Shown here one piece after another: positions 23,268-31,624 of a DNA stretch of 34,512 nucleotides. Each line of letters begins with the position of its first letter. The stretch's first letter is position 1. Origin of the DNA: Bacillota bacterium (GTDB taxonomy: Bacteria; Bacillota; UBA4882; UBA8346); contig DNPP01000055.1 in NCBI GenBank assembly GCA_003501365.1, positions 6,763-41,274 of the forward strand, in the 5' to 3' direction. The translations under genes and the position numbers were made by a program. The notes under the pieces were generated by a model, which was not told where the DNA came from, did no database searches, and was given only the letters and a program-made list of their open reading frames with translations.

Positions 23268-24134
23268 TTAAAATGCGTTATTCGTCATCGTTTCTCTAAA
23301 TTCGCTGGGGGAATTCCCTTTTATTTTTTTAAAAGCACGGTTAAATGAAGATATGCTTGAAAATCCCGAGTCAAATGCAATATCAATGATATGGGCTTTT
23401 GGATCCGAAAGCAAAAATTCTGACCGCTTGACACGCTCGGTAGTAAGGAAATCTATAAATGTCATATTCGTATATTTTTTGAATAAATGCGAGAAATGGG
23501 ATTTGCTAACCCCGATGTGATGAGAAATATCGTCGAGTGTAAGGGATTTAGTGCAGTTTTGTGATATGTAAAGGCAGACTTCTGTCATTAGCTTAATAGA
23601 CTTATATTCTGTGTTTGCATCACCAGAGAATTCTTCTTTCTTCGCATTGACGCAGTATTGTCCAAGCTTTACAAAAAACTCTAGAAGAAGTGAATATATA
23701 CGCATTTCATTAAAAAGTGTGTCGGAATAAAAAAGCTCGGGCAATTCTTTTATTAAAAAAATCATTCTATCGGCATCAATATTTGATGGATCATATTTAA
23801 TGTAATGATACTGGTTAAACACAGAAAAATTGCTATTAAATTCACTCATAATCATCAGTAAGTCAAGAGGGAACTGAACAAGAATAAAAGCATTTTCAGC
23901 TACATGATCAAGCGAATGCAAGTCACCAGGGTAGATTATGACCAGGTCATTCGTTTTAAGAACATGTTTGGTGAAATTAATCGTTACTTCATTATTGTCA
24001 TAAAGGCTTACCAGTATTTCAATAAAAGGATGCCAATGCATCCTGTCGGAAAAATTGATATCGATTTTGTTTGATACTTTAAATTTCTTCCCACTATCAA
24101 AATTCAACCTCTCGAAATAGCTATTCATAAGCAT
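23268..24134 (-). CDS. AraC-family transcriptional regulator
   Basis: A 288-residue regulator. The N-terminal cupin-like sensor domain is recognisable by MHWHPFIEILVSLYD and NDLVIIYPGDLHSL. The C-terminal pair of helix-turn-helices lies in LTLDDISHHIGVSKSHFSHL and IIDIAFDSGFSSISSFNRAF, ending KKIKGNSPSEFRE. It likely senses a sugar or glycoside and activates the divergent operon starting at 24443. The start at 24134 has AAAGGA upstream; an ATG two codons later is also possible. Its 3' end runs up to the gene graveyard. Confidence 0.93.
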   Translation of the reverse strand: MLMNSYFERLNFDSGKKFKVSNKIDINFSDRMHWHPFIEILVSLYDNNEVTINFTKHVLKTNDLVIIYPGDLHSLDHVAENAFILVQFPLDLLMIMSEFNSNFSVFNQYHYIKYDPSNIDADRMIFLIKELPELFYSDTLFNEMRIYSLLLEFFVKLGQYCVNAKKEEFSGDANTEYKSIKLMTEVCLYISQNCTKSLTLDDISHHIGVSKSHFSHLFKKYTNMTFIDFLTTERVKRSEFLLSDPKAHIIDIAFDSGFSSISSFNRAFKKIKGNSPSEFRETMTNNAF

Positions 24135-24238
24135 AATCGATAATTTCCTTTACTGGTTATATAAGAGTGTCGATGCATATGGACGAGGTTTTATATATGA
24201 TTAGATTATCATTTATGATGTCAAATAGCAATATTTGA

Positions 24239-24263
24239 TATGCATAAAGGAAATATATGCATA
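24239..24263. promoter_or_regulatory. Paired TATGCATA motifs, candidate AraC-protein sites
   Basis: TATGCATA occurs at 24239-24246 and 24256-24263, 17 bp apart, in the 308-base gap between the AraC gene and the operon. A related ATGCATATG is near 24173. The rest of the gap is AT-rich; no consensus promoter could be fixed with confidence. Confidence 0.4.
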
Positions 24264-24442
24264 CAAAATTGACAAAATGCCTTAATATCAATGTTTTCTT
24301 ATGGACGCAATATGACAAAATACGCACAGGTAATACACGATTTTTAAAGAGCAAGTTGTATGTAAAATTGATAACATATAAATGAAAAGACACATTGAAA
24401 GATGGTTTGCGTAGATAAATTGAATAAGAAAGGAGCGATATC

Positions 24443-25594
24443 TTGCGAACATTCAAAATAGGTATACTGGGATCCGGAGTTATCAGCAGAACATATCTCG
24501 CCGATATAAAAGCATTTTACAAAAATCTTGAAGTAATCGCTTGTGCGGATATCGATGTAGCGCTTTCGCAAAAACTAGCATCGGAGTTTGGTATCAAAAA
24601 GACATATACGACGGAAGAATTGTTACATGATGATGAAGTTGAGATAGTCATCAATCTCACACCACCCCAGTTTCATGTTGAGCTTAACAAGCGGATCATA
24701 ACAGCCGGTAAACATCTTTTTAGTGAGAAACCCTTTGCACCTAATTTAAAAGCTGCCAAGGAAGTGCTGGATTTAGCAGATGCAAAGGGTGTTAAAGTTG
24801 GTTGTGCACCGGACACCTTTTTAGCGTCAGGTCTTCAGAGTTTGCGATATTATCTTGATGTTAATTTTATAGGAAAGCCTTTCTTTGTCACGGCCAATAT
24901 GACCACCTTCGGGGTTGAAACTTGGCACCCTAACCCGGCACCTTTTTATATGAAAAACAGTGGTCCTTTATTTGATATGGGACCGTATTATCTCTCGGCG
25001 ATTGTATCGCTATTAGGACCGATAGAGAGTATTGCCGCTCTTGATGCAAAGGGCAGTGAAACTCGACGTATATATGTGGGACCAGGGGCTGGAACTGATA
25101 TTGAAGTAGAGATCCCTACGCACTACTCGGCGATATTGAGGTTAAAAAGCGGCGTAGTTGTGAATCTTAACGTAAGTTTTGATATTTACCGGTCGAACCT
25201 TCCGATGTTTGAAATTTATGGCGATGGCGGCACGCTCACCTATCCGGACCCGAATTTTGGCGGCGGCACTCCTAGGGTGTATCGGAAAGAACAGTACACG
25301 GATACGGTTTATCAAAAAACAGCTGAAGCTATGGCAAGAAAAGATAGGTTCTATGAGCTTCCAGAGCTATATCCCAGAGTTAAAGATTATTCAAGGGGCT
25401 TAGGCGTGCTTGATCTGGCGCAAGCTATCGAAACAAACTCGAATAATCGAGCCAATGGCAGTTTAATCATGCACATTACCGAAGCCGTCGAGGGAATGAT
25501 GATTTCATCTAAAAATGGCGAATTTTACAAAATGAAAACTACCTGTGAGAGGCCAGAGCCTTTAAAACCAGGTGGATATATGGATCAAGTTTAA
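24443..25594 (+). CDS. Gfo/Idh/MocA-family NAD(P)-dependent oxidoreductase (first)
   Basis: A 383-residue sugar-type dehydrogenase. The N-terminal Rossmann motif is GILGSGVISRTYL. HLFSEKPFAPNLKAA holds the conserved EKP, and DMGPYYLSA lies in the substrate domain. It probably oxidises or reduces a ring hydroxyl of a sugar, inositol or glycoside, possibly giving a 3-keto intermediate. The start is TTG with AAAGGAGC eight bases upstream; no better start fits. It is the first gene of the operon, and a VOC gene and a TIM-barrel gene follow directly. A Gfo/Idh/MocA enzyme next to a DgpC-like TIM barrel recalls C-glycoside deglycosylation systems. Confidence 0.9.
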   Translation: MRTFKIGILGSGVISRTYLADIKAFYKNLEVIACADIDVALSQKLASEFGIKKTYTTEELLHDDEVEIVINLTPPQFHVELNKRIITAGKHLFSEKPFAPNLKAAKEVLDLADAKGVKVGCAPDTFLASGLQSLRYYLDVNFIGKPFFVTANMTTFGVETWHPNPAPFYMKNSGPLFDMGPYYLSAIVSLLGPIESIAALDAKGSETRRIYVGPGAGTDIEVEIPTHYSAILRLKSGVVVNLNVSFDIYRSNLPMFEIYGDGGTLTYPDPNFGGGTPRVYRKEQYTDTVYQKTAEAMARKDRFYELPELYPRVKDYSRGLGVLDLAQAIETNSNNRANGSLIMHITEAVEGMMISSKNGEFYKMKTTCERPEPLKPGGYMDQV

Positions 25595-25631
25595 TATTAA
25601 ATTCAGCAAAGGATTGAAAGGAGACATGAAT

Positions 25632-26096
25632 ATGTCAGGAGTAGTAGGAACGAATTTAGTGGCACAGGTGGGATTTATCGTAAAAGATGTTGAGGAAACA
25701 AAGAAAAAGTGGGCTGAGTTTTTAGGCGTTGACGTCCCTCCGACACAACCGATTGGTGACTATGCGGTTACCGGAACAGAGTTTAAGGGCGAACCTGCTC
25801 CAAATGCCTACTGTTGGATGGCTTTCTTTGAGGTTGGTCCGGGACTGCAGCTTGAACTGATCCAGCCTAACGAGGAACCTTCAACATGGAGAAACTATCT
25901 TGAGGAGAAGGGCGAGGGCATTCACCACATTGCATTTCAAGTTAATAATTCAAAGACTGCTGTTGCAAATGCGGAGGCTGCTGGTTTAAAGCTGGTTCAA
26001 AGAGGTGTTTATGGTGATGGCAGCGGCGAATATAATTATCTTGATGCTCCGGATTTAAAATGTATCGTTGAGCTTCTCGAGAGTTACAAAAAGTAA
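25632..26096 (+). CDS. VOC-superfamily (glyoxalase-like) protein (first)
   Basis: A 154-residue metal-dependent fold of the methylmalonyl-CoA epimerase/glyoxalase type. It shows VAQVGFIVKDVEETKKKWAE at the start, GLQLELIQPNE in the middle and EGIHHIAFQV at the start of the second half, with IVELLE at the end. His and Glu residues at these places are the usual metal ligands. The reaction is unknown: epimerisation, isomerisation or lyase chemistry are all possible in this superfamily. The ATG at 25632 is nine bases after GGAG; the ATG at 25626 is too close. It lies between the oxidoreductase and the TIM-barrel isomerase. Confidence 0.88.
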   Translation: MSGVVGTNLVAQVGFIVKDVEETKKKWAEFLGVDVPPTQPIGDYAVTGTEFKGEPAPNAYCWMAFFEVGPGLQLELIQPNEEPSTWRNYLEEKGEGIHHIAFQVNNSKTAVANAEAAGLKLVQRGVYGDGSGEYNYLDAPDLKCIVELLESYKK

Positions 26097-26135
26097 TATT
26101 ACCCGAAATATAAAGAGAAAGACAGGATACTCACT

Positions 26136-26954
26136 ATGAGACTTGGGACATCATCACCATTAAAACATAGCAGTCCACAGGAATGGGCTATGAAACATAA
26201 AAGCTTAGGACTTGAAACTGTAAATTTCCCTCTCACTTACAAAAGTGATGATGCGCTTATTGACGAATATGTTAAAGAAGCAAAAAAAAACAACCTGGTA
26301 ATAGCAGAGGTTGGGGTTTGGCGCAATCCATTGGATTTAAATGAAGATGCACGGTTAAAGGCGATTCAGTATGCCGTAGGGCAGCTTGAGCTTGCGGATA
26401 GGATAGGTTCCCGCTGCTGTGTGAATATTATCGGTGCCAGAGGCCCTCGCTGGGATGGCGCTTATAAAGATAATTTTACAAAGGAAACATGGGAACTGGG
26501 TGTAAAGACGATTCAGGAGATTATCGATGAGGTAAACCCTAAGAACACGTATTTTACAACTGAGTCCATGCCGTGGATGTTCCCGACTGGACCGGATGAA
26601 TATTTGCAGTTGCTTGAGGCGGTGGACAGAGAGCGATTTGCTGTTCATATGGACATTTTTAACTGGATAACTACACCAAGAAGGTATTTCTTTAATGAGG
26701 AATTTATAGGCGAATGCTTCGAGAAACTGGGTGAGCATATCAAAAGTTGCCATCTGAAAGATGTCAAGATGGAGGACGATTATACGCTGCGTTTTAGGGA
26801 AACCAGTGCTGGAAAGGGAGGAATCAATATCAAGCACCTAATCGAAAAAGGATTATCCTTTGATGAAAATATGCCGTTTATCATAGAGCATCTTGATACC
26901 GATGAAGAATATTTAAATAGTGTCATGAACATAAAGGCTATAATGACGCGCTAA
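26136..26954 (+). CDS. Sugar phosphate isomerase/epimerase-type TIM-barrel protein
   Basis: A 272-residue AP_endonuc_2/xylose-isomerase-like barrel. The metal quartet can be placed at Glu143 (TTESMPW), Asp173 (HMDIFNW), His206 (SCHLKDV) and Glu251 (IIEHLD), as in tagatose-3-epimerases and in DgpC-type C-glycoside deglycosidases. It may epimerise a keto-sugar or eliminate the aglycone from a 3-keto glycoside made by the upstream oxidoreductase. The ribosome site is weak. It is followed by the transporter genes. Confidence 0.85.
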   Translation: MRLGTSSPLKHSSPQEWAMKHKSLGLETVNFPLTYKSDDALIDEYVKEAKKNNLVIAEVGVWRNPLDLNEDARLKAIQYAVGQLELADRIGSRCCVNIIGARGPRWDGAYKDNFTKETWELGVKTIQEIIDEVNPKNTYFTTESMPWMFPTGPDEYLQLLEAVDRERFAVHMDIFNWITTPRRYFFNEEFIGECFEKLGEHIKSCHLKDVKMEDDYTLRFRETSAGKGGINIKHLIEKGLSFDENMPFIIEHLDTDEEYLNSVMNIKAIMTR

Positions 26955-27000
26955 GCGTTTATATGTAGCGAATACTATTAAAAAAAAGGGAGGAAGTAAA

Positions 27001-28329
27001 ATGAAAAAAGGAAGAATTATCGTAGGGGCTTTAGTTGCTTTAATGGTTATGGTGGGAACTGTACTCGCAAGTTCATCTGAAACGTCAGGCACAGTAGTTT
27101 GGTGGGGCTGGACACCGGGTTCTCCAATGAATGAACAATATATTGCCCAGTTTAACAAAGTATATCCAAACATCAAAGTTATTTGGAAACAAATAGCAAT
27201 CGCTGATTATGACGCGGCGATAAGACCGGCTTTAGCAAGTGGCCAGGGTGTTGATGCTTTTCAGGTTTCAGCGGGTTCGGGAAATGGCGGCATTCATGTT
27301 TATGCAGGGCAAGCAATTGACTTGACGAATGCTGTAAAAAAGGCTTTGGGTGATAATTATAAAGACAAGCTAGGCAAGGCAGCAATCACCACAATGACTG
27401 TCAATGGCCAGTTGAAAGCTTTAGGTGTCGGAAGTGTATATGCAGGAAATCTTTGGATTAACCAAGATCTTTTTAATAAATATAACGTAAAAGTTCCTAC
27501 AAATTTAAATGAGTGGATAACGGCTTGTAAAGTTTTTAAAGAACACGGTATCATAGGTTTTGTACAGGGAGCAGGTCAAGGTCCATTTGACATGGACACT
27601 TTCCATGCAATCGCTGATAATGTAAGCCCCGGTACTTTCACAAAAGCAACCAGAGGTGAAGTAAAATGGACGAATGACTCCATTGTCAAAGCATTAGAGC
27701 TATGGAAAGGGCTGTTTAGTAATGGAATTATGCAATCGGGCGCTCTGGGCCTGCAACAATATCCGGAAGCAAACAATTTATTTATGTCGCAAAAGGCTGC
27801 TATGGTTATGATGGGGTCCTGGTATACATCAAACTGTTTGCCTGATACGATGAAGGCTGCTATTGGGTCTGCATCTTCGACAAAACAGCCGTTCACAATG
27901 GTTCCAATTGATTTCCCCGACATTGCGGGAACAGGAAAGACCGGATCGATGTTTGGCGATTTAGATTATGCAACCGCAGTGTCTGCTTCATCAAAGAATA
28001 TTATGGCTGCAACTACATTTGCTGTTTGGCTGGGAACCTCTCAGCAAGGTCAGCAGATGATTGCCAATTCCTTAAACGTTATTCCTTCTCTAAAATCAGC
28101 AACTCAGGATTGGAGCAAGATAAAACTGGTAAATCCTAAGAAACAAAACGATGCCATCAAAAATTATACGAAAAAAGCAATGAATAGCGGTGATAACCCT
28201 CGTTTTGCCGATATAAATGCCGATATGAACCAAGCAATGATCGATGTATTGGCTGGCGTGGCAGCAGGAACTATCACTCCTAAAGATGGCGCTGCTCAAC
28301 TTGAAGCGGCTCAAGGCAGTCGTAAGTAA
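27001..28329 (+). CDS. ABC transporter sugar-binding protein (family 1)
   Basis: A 442-residue extracellular solute-binding protein of the MalE/MsmE type. It has a Sec signal peptide MKKGRIIVGALVALMVMVGT with likely cleavage after VLA. The mature part starts SSSETSGTVVWWGWTPGSPM and contains QFNKVYPNIKVIWKQI, AAMVMMGSW and FAVWLG-type motifs. There is no cysteine lipobox, which is unusual for a Gram-positive binding protein and suggests a periplasm or another retention mode. Two permeases follow. A GGGAGG site precedes the ATG. Confidence 0.93.
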   Translation: MKKGRIIVGALVALMVMVGTVLASSSETSGTVVWWGWTPGSPMNEQYIAQFNKVYPNIKVIWKQIAIADYDAAIRPALASGQGVDAFQVSAGSGNGGIHVYAGQAIDLTNAVKKALGDNYKDKLGKAAITTMTVNGQLKALGVGSVYAGNLWINQDLFNKYNVKVPTNLNEWITACKVFKEHGIIGFVQGAGQGPFDMDTFHAIADNVSPGTFTKATRGEVKWTNDSIVKALELWKGLFSNGIMQSGALGLQQYPEANNLFMSQKAAMVMMGSWYTSNCLPDTMKAAIGSASSTKQPFTMVPIDFPDIAGTGKTGSMFGDLDYATAVSASSKNIMAATTFAVWLGTSQQGQQMIANSLNVIPSLKSATQDWSKIKLVNPKKQNDAIKNYTKKAMNSGDNPRFADINADMNQAMIDVLAGVAAGTITPKDGAAQLEAAQGSRK

Positions 28330-28364
28330 GGGATACTATTTTTCAAGTAAGGGATAATATTTTT

Positions 28365-28395
28365 ATAGGGGCTCTATTTTTTCTAGTGCCCCTAT
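28365..28395 (+). promoter_or_regulatory. Stem-loop between binding-protein and permease genes
   Basis: ATAGGGGC / GCCCCTAT with a 15-base loop, followed by CATTTATTATT. It is preceded by two tandem copies of GTAAGGGATA-TATTTTT (28325-28360). Such stem-loops commonly protect the binding-protein mRNA or partly terminate transcription, to give more binding protein than permease. Confidence 0.6.
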
Positions 28396-28422
28396 CATTT
28401 ATTATTGAGGGGAATTATAAAC

Positions 28423-29316
28423 ATGAAAAACAAAACGAAGAATAAAACCTCGAGATTCACGAAGATAAACGGACTGCTATGGATTCTTCCGGCCTTTGTT
28501 TTTGTGGTAGGGATTATATATTATTCAATATTTTATACATTCAATCTGTCGACTTTAAATTGGAACGGGCTTGATCCCATTCCGATAAAAGTGGGGATAA
28601 GTAATTATACCAAGGCCCTTTTTTCCGACTGGATTTTTTGGAAAGCTATCAAAAACACCATTGTTTATTTTCTGATAACATTTTTAATTCAAAACTTTTT
28701 AGGTTTTATATTTGCCGCAATTTTGCATACAAAAGTTAAGCTTGCTACATTGCACAAGGTCTTGATTTTTATTCCAACCATCTTAGCACCGGCGACGATG
28801 GCGCCAGTGTTCCGATTGCTGTTCTCGCCTCAGGGAATGCTGCAAAATATATTCAACACACTTCATTTAGGCATAACGGTTGATTGGTTGGCGAATCCAA
28901 ATTCGGCACTTTTCATTCTCATGATTGTGGCGATTTGGGAGTTCACAGGAATGAGTTTCATTCTATATTATGCGGCAATGAGTCAAATCGATAAAGAAAT
29001 GCTCGAGGCGGCGCATTTAGATGGAGCAGGAAACTTTAGAACATTACTCAGCATTGTGTTGCCAAACTGCAAAGGTACGACAGTTTCTCTGGCAATGCTT
29101 GGAATCATAGGCGCTTTGAAAACATTTGATATTCCTTATCTGATTACAACCGGTGGGCCCTATCACGCAACGGAATTTTTAGGCACATATATTTATACAC
29201 AGGGAATAAAGCAAGCTCATCTTGGCTATGCAGCTGCAATATCAGTAATGCTCCTTATACTCGCCATCTGTGGTGCCATACTTATTAATAGGGTTAATAA
29301 AGGAGATGCGAAATAG
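28423..29316 (+). CDS. ABC sugar transporter permease (MalF/UgpA type)
   Basis: A 297-residue inner-membrane protein with about six hydrophobic helices, starting with INGLLWILPAFVFVVGIIYY. The cytoplasmic EAA loop is QIDKEMLEAAHLDGAGNF, the contact site for the ATPase. The ATG at 28423 follows GAGGGG; a TTG six codons earlier would put that site inside. No ATP-binding subunit gene is in the window, so a shared MsiK/UgpC-type ATPase encoded elsewhere is likely. The next permease starts two bases after the stop. Confidence 0.93.
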   Translation: MKNKTKNKTSRFTKINGLLWILPAFVFVVGIIYYSIFYTFNLSTLNWNGLDPIPIKVGISNYTKALFSDWIFWKAIKNTIVYFLITFLIQNFLGFIFAAILHTKVKLATLHKVLIFIPTILAPATMAPVFRLLFSPQGMLQNIFNTLHLGITVDWLANPNSALFILMIVAIWEFTGMSFILYYAAMSQIDKEMLEAAHLDGAGNFRTLLSIVLPNCKGTTVSLAMLGIIGALKTFDIPYLITTGGPYHATEFLGTYIYTQGIKQAHLGYAAAISVMLLILAICGAILINRVNKGDAK

Positions 29317-29317
29317 A

Positions 29318-30106
29318 ATGTTTGAAATTAAAAGTTTAAAAAGTAAAGTCGTTTTGCAAATCATTCTACTGATATTAACGATACCTTATGTGATTCCACT
29401 TGTTCAAATGTTTCTTGGCTCTATCGGTGGAACAGGTTTTTTAAATTATAAGGCGGTTTGGGACACCGGTGTGGTTCCAATCTATTTTAAAAATTCATTC
29501 ATCATATCAGCGAGCGTAATTTTGTTGGTTTATATATTCAGTATGACAGCAGGCTTTGCGTTTGCAAAATTACACATATTTGGGAAAGAAATGTTTTTTT
29601 GGGTGTTTCTTGTGGCATTAACTTTACCGGAAGTAATTTTGTTGTCGCCATTGTTTGTGACATTCCAAAAGATGCAGCTATTTAACACCTTTTTGGCGGT
29701 AATTTTACCGATTGCGGCATTGCAACTGCCATTTACAATTCTACTTGCTAGAACTTTTGACAATGGAATTCCTAATGAGTTAATGGAGGCGGCAAAAATT
29801 GACGGTGCGAGTGTTTTTAGGACGTTTTGGGATATCATCCTTCCGCTTACAAAGCCAATTGCATCATCCATTGTTGTTTTGACACTGATCGGCTCGTGGA
29901 ACGAATATCTCCTGCCCCTTGTGTTCTTGCAAAGTCCGAATATGAAGACGGTAACGCTGCTTCCCCAATACTTCCAGGGTGAGTTTTCAAATGACCAGAC
30001 GAAGATATTAGCGGCAGCTGTGCTCACTGCAATTCCGGTGATTGTTGTTTATTTGTTTTTGCAGAAGAATTTTGAAAAAGGCATGAGTGCCGGTGCTTTA
30101 AAATAA
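29318..30106 (+). CDS. ABC sugar transporter permease (MalG/UgpE type)
   Basis: A 262-residue membrane protein and partner of the previous permease. The EAA loop is IPNELMEAAKIDGASVFRTF, followed by ILPLTKP. Hydrophobic helices begin at VVLQIILLILTIPYVIPLV, and the C-terminus FEKGMSAGALK is the standard end of this family (…GLTAGAVKG-like). The ATG at 29318 is used because it keeps the conserved short N-terminus; AAAGGAG lies 13 bases upstream, slightly far. An ATG at 29306 would sit directly against that site. Confidence 0.92.
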   Translation: MFEIKSLKSKVVLQIILLILTIPYVIPLVQMFLGSIGGTGFLNYKAVWDTGVVPIYFKNSFIISASVILLVYIFSMTAGFAFAKLHIFGKEMFFWVFLVALTLPEVILLSPLFVTFQKMQLFNTFLAVILPIAALQLPFTILLARTFDNGIPNELMEAAKIDGASVFRTFWDIILPLTKPIASSIVVLTLIGSWNEYLLPLVFLQSPNMKTVTLLPQYFQGEFSNDQTKILAAAVLTAIPVIVVYLFLQKNFEKGMSAGALK

Positions 30107-30148
30107 TCCCAACAAGAGCAGCATAATCGTGAAAAGGAGGAGATAATG

Positions 30149-30514
30149 ATGCCGCTCATTCAAGTTGACTTAAAAAGGTCAGTGTTTGAGGATAAAGGAA
30201 AAGAAATATCCAATGCAATTCATCATTCTCTGGTTGCAGGTCTCGGTATGGATACCACCGATCTTTTCCAAGTATTTCGACCGCATGACGAAGGGGAGAT
30301 TATTTTTTCGCCAACGTATGACAATCGTGATCGACGCGATTTGATCATCATTCGGATTACCATGGTGAATATGTTTTCTCTTGAGCAAAAGAAAAAAACC
30401 TATCGAGAACTAACCAAGAGGCTTGTTGATACCGGAATCAGGCGCGATGATATTTTAGTTTGTGTTGTTGAAAACAGCGCTGAGAATTGGTCGCTTGGCG
30501 AAAGAGAAGTTTGA
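30149..30514 (+). CDS. Tautomerase-family protein
   Basis: A 121-residue protein of the 4-oxalocrotonate tautomerase superfamily (Tautomerase_2-like). Starting at the second of two adjacent ATGs (30149) places proline next after methionine (MPLIQVDLKR), as needed for the catalytic N-terminal Pro1. AGGAGG is at the right distance. SLEQKKKTYRELTKRLVD and DDILVCVVENSAENWSLGER are typical of the longer members. It may catalyse keto-enol conversion of a sugar-derived or aglycone intermediate in this operon. Confidence 0.88.
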   Translation: MPLIQVDLKRSVFEDKGKEISNAIHHSLVAGLGMDTTDLFQVFRPHDEGEIIFSPTYDNRDRRDLIIIRITMVNMFSLEQKKKTYRELTKRLVDTGIRRDDILVCVVENSAENWSLGEREV

Positions 30515-30538
30515 TGGTAGAAGGGTTCGGGTAAAGTT

Positions 30539-31624
30539 ATGGAAAATGTGAAAAAAGAATTTTTGCCGGGCAGGTCTTATCCGGTTCAGCTCGATGAAAA
30601 AATGCCGAATACGCATCGATGGGCTATCCTGGGTGCTGGCGGGATTGCCAGTTGTTTTGCCGCACAGGTAATCAAAGCCGGTGGCAACATCGCTGCGGTT
30701 GGTTCTCGTGACGCAAAAAAGGCACAGGCATTTCGGTGTGAGTTTCCGTCCATAAAAAACGCGTATGGTTCTTACGAAGAGCTGATGAAAGATCCTGACG
30801 TTGATGTGATTTATGTTGCAACTCCCCATGCACAACACCATGAGTGGGCGATGAAGTGCTTGCAACACAATAAGCCTATTTTAGTGGAAAAGGCATTTAC
30901 CCAAAATTATCAGCAGGCGAAAGAAATTTTAGATTTAGCGAAAGAGAAAAAGCTGTTTGTGATGGAGGCGTATTGGACACGCTTTCTGCCACATATCATC
31001 AAGGTAAAAGAGTTGATTGATAAGGGTGAAATAGGGGACATTGTACAGATCATTGCCGACCATGGGGTTTGCTTTCCTTATGACCCTAAACATCGCTTAT
31101 ATGCGCCTGAGCTTGCAGGCGGAGCTCTTTTAGACTTGGGCGTATATCCCATTTCATTCGTGCAGTTTTTGCTGGGAAACCCAACGAGAATCATCGCTGC
31201 CGGCTCCGGGACGCCAACAGGTGTAGACTCAAATGATGCTGTTATTTTAGAATATGAAAATGGCCAAGGTGCACTGGCGATGGTAGCTTTTGGCTCCCTG
31301 GCGTCATCTCCCGTCACCGCTGCAATCTGCGGCACAAAAGGGCGAATAGAAATCCAAAGGCAATTTTACAGGCCGTCAGACTTCACTGTTTTTTATAATG
31401 ACGGGTCAACATTGGAGTATGTTTCAAAAACCCATGAAAATCATGAAGCTGGCAGCGACGGGCTTTTTGGCATGTGTTTTGAAGCTGCTGAGGTGCAAAG
31501 GTGTCTTTTAGAAGGCAAGGTTGAATCTTCCGTTATGCCTTGGGAAGACACATTATCGGTGATGAAAATTATGGATGAAATCAGGCGACAACTCGATTTT
31601 CGATATGAAGGAGAAACATTATGA
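30539..31624 (+). CDS. Gfo/Idh/MocA-family oxidoreductase (second), diol/xylose dehydrogenase-like
   Basis: A 361-residue NAD(P)-dependent dehydrogenase, not closely similar to the first one at 24443. It resembles dihydrodiol dehydrogenase/D-xylose dehydrogenase relatives: WAILGAGGIASCFAAQV, VYVATPHAQHHEWAMKCL-like (here IYVATPHAQHHEWAMK), FVMEAYWTRFLPH and GGALLDLGVYPISF. The usual EKP motif is VEKAFTQN here, with alanine for proline. The ribosome site is weak. Its stop overlaps the start of the beta-xylosidase gene by four bases (ATGA), so the two are coupled. Oxidation of released xylose or of the aglycone diol is plausible. Confidence 0.9.
   Translation: MENVKKEFLPGRSYPVQLDEKMPNTHRWAILGAGGIASCFAAQVIKAGGNIAAVGSRDAKKAQAFRCEFPSIKNAYGSYEELMKDPDVDVIYVATPHAQHHEWAMKCLQHNKPILVEKAFTQNYQQAKEILDLAKEKKLFVMEAYWTRFLPHIIKVKELIDKGEIGDIVQIIADHGVCFPYDPKHRLYAPELAGGALLDLGVYPISFVQFLLGNPTRIIAAGSGTPTGVDSNDAVILEYENGQGALAMVAFGSLASSPVTAAICGTKGRIEIQRQFYRPSDFTVFYNDGSTLEYVSKTHENHEAGSDGLFGMCFEAAEVQRCLLEGKVESSVMPWEDTLSVMKIMDEIRRQLDFRYEGETL

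Noticed and set aside
23349..24069. Open frames opposite the AraC gene as separate genes
   Set aside because: They are shadows of the well-supported regulator, without ribosome sites or recognisable domains.
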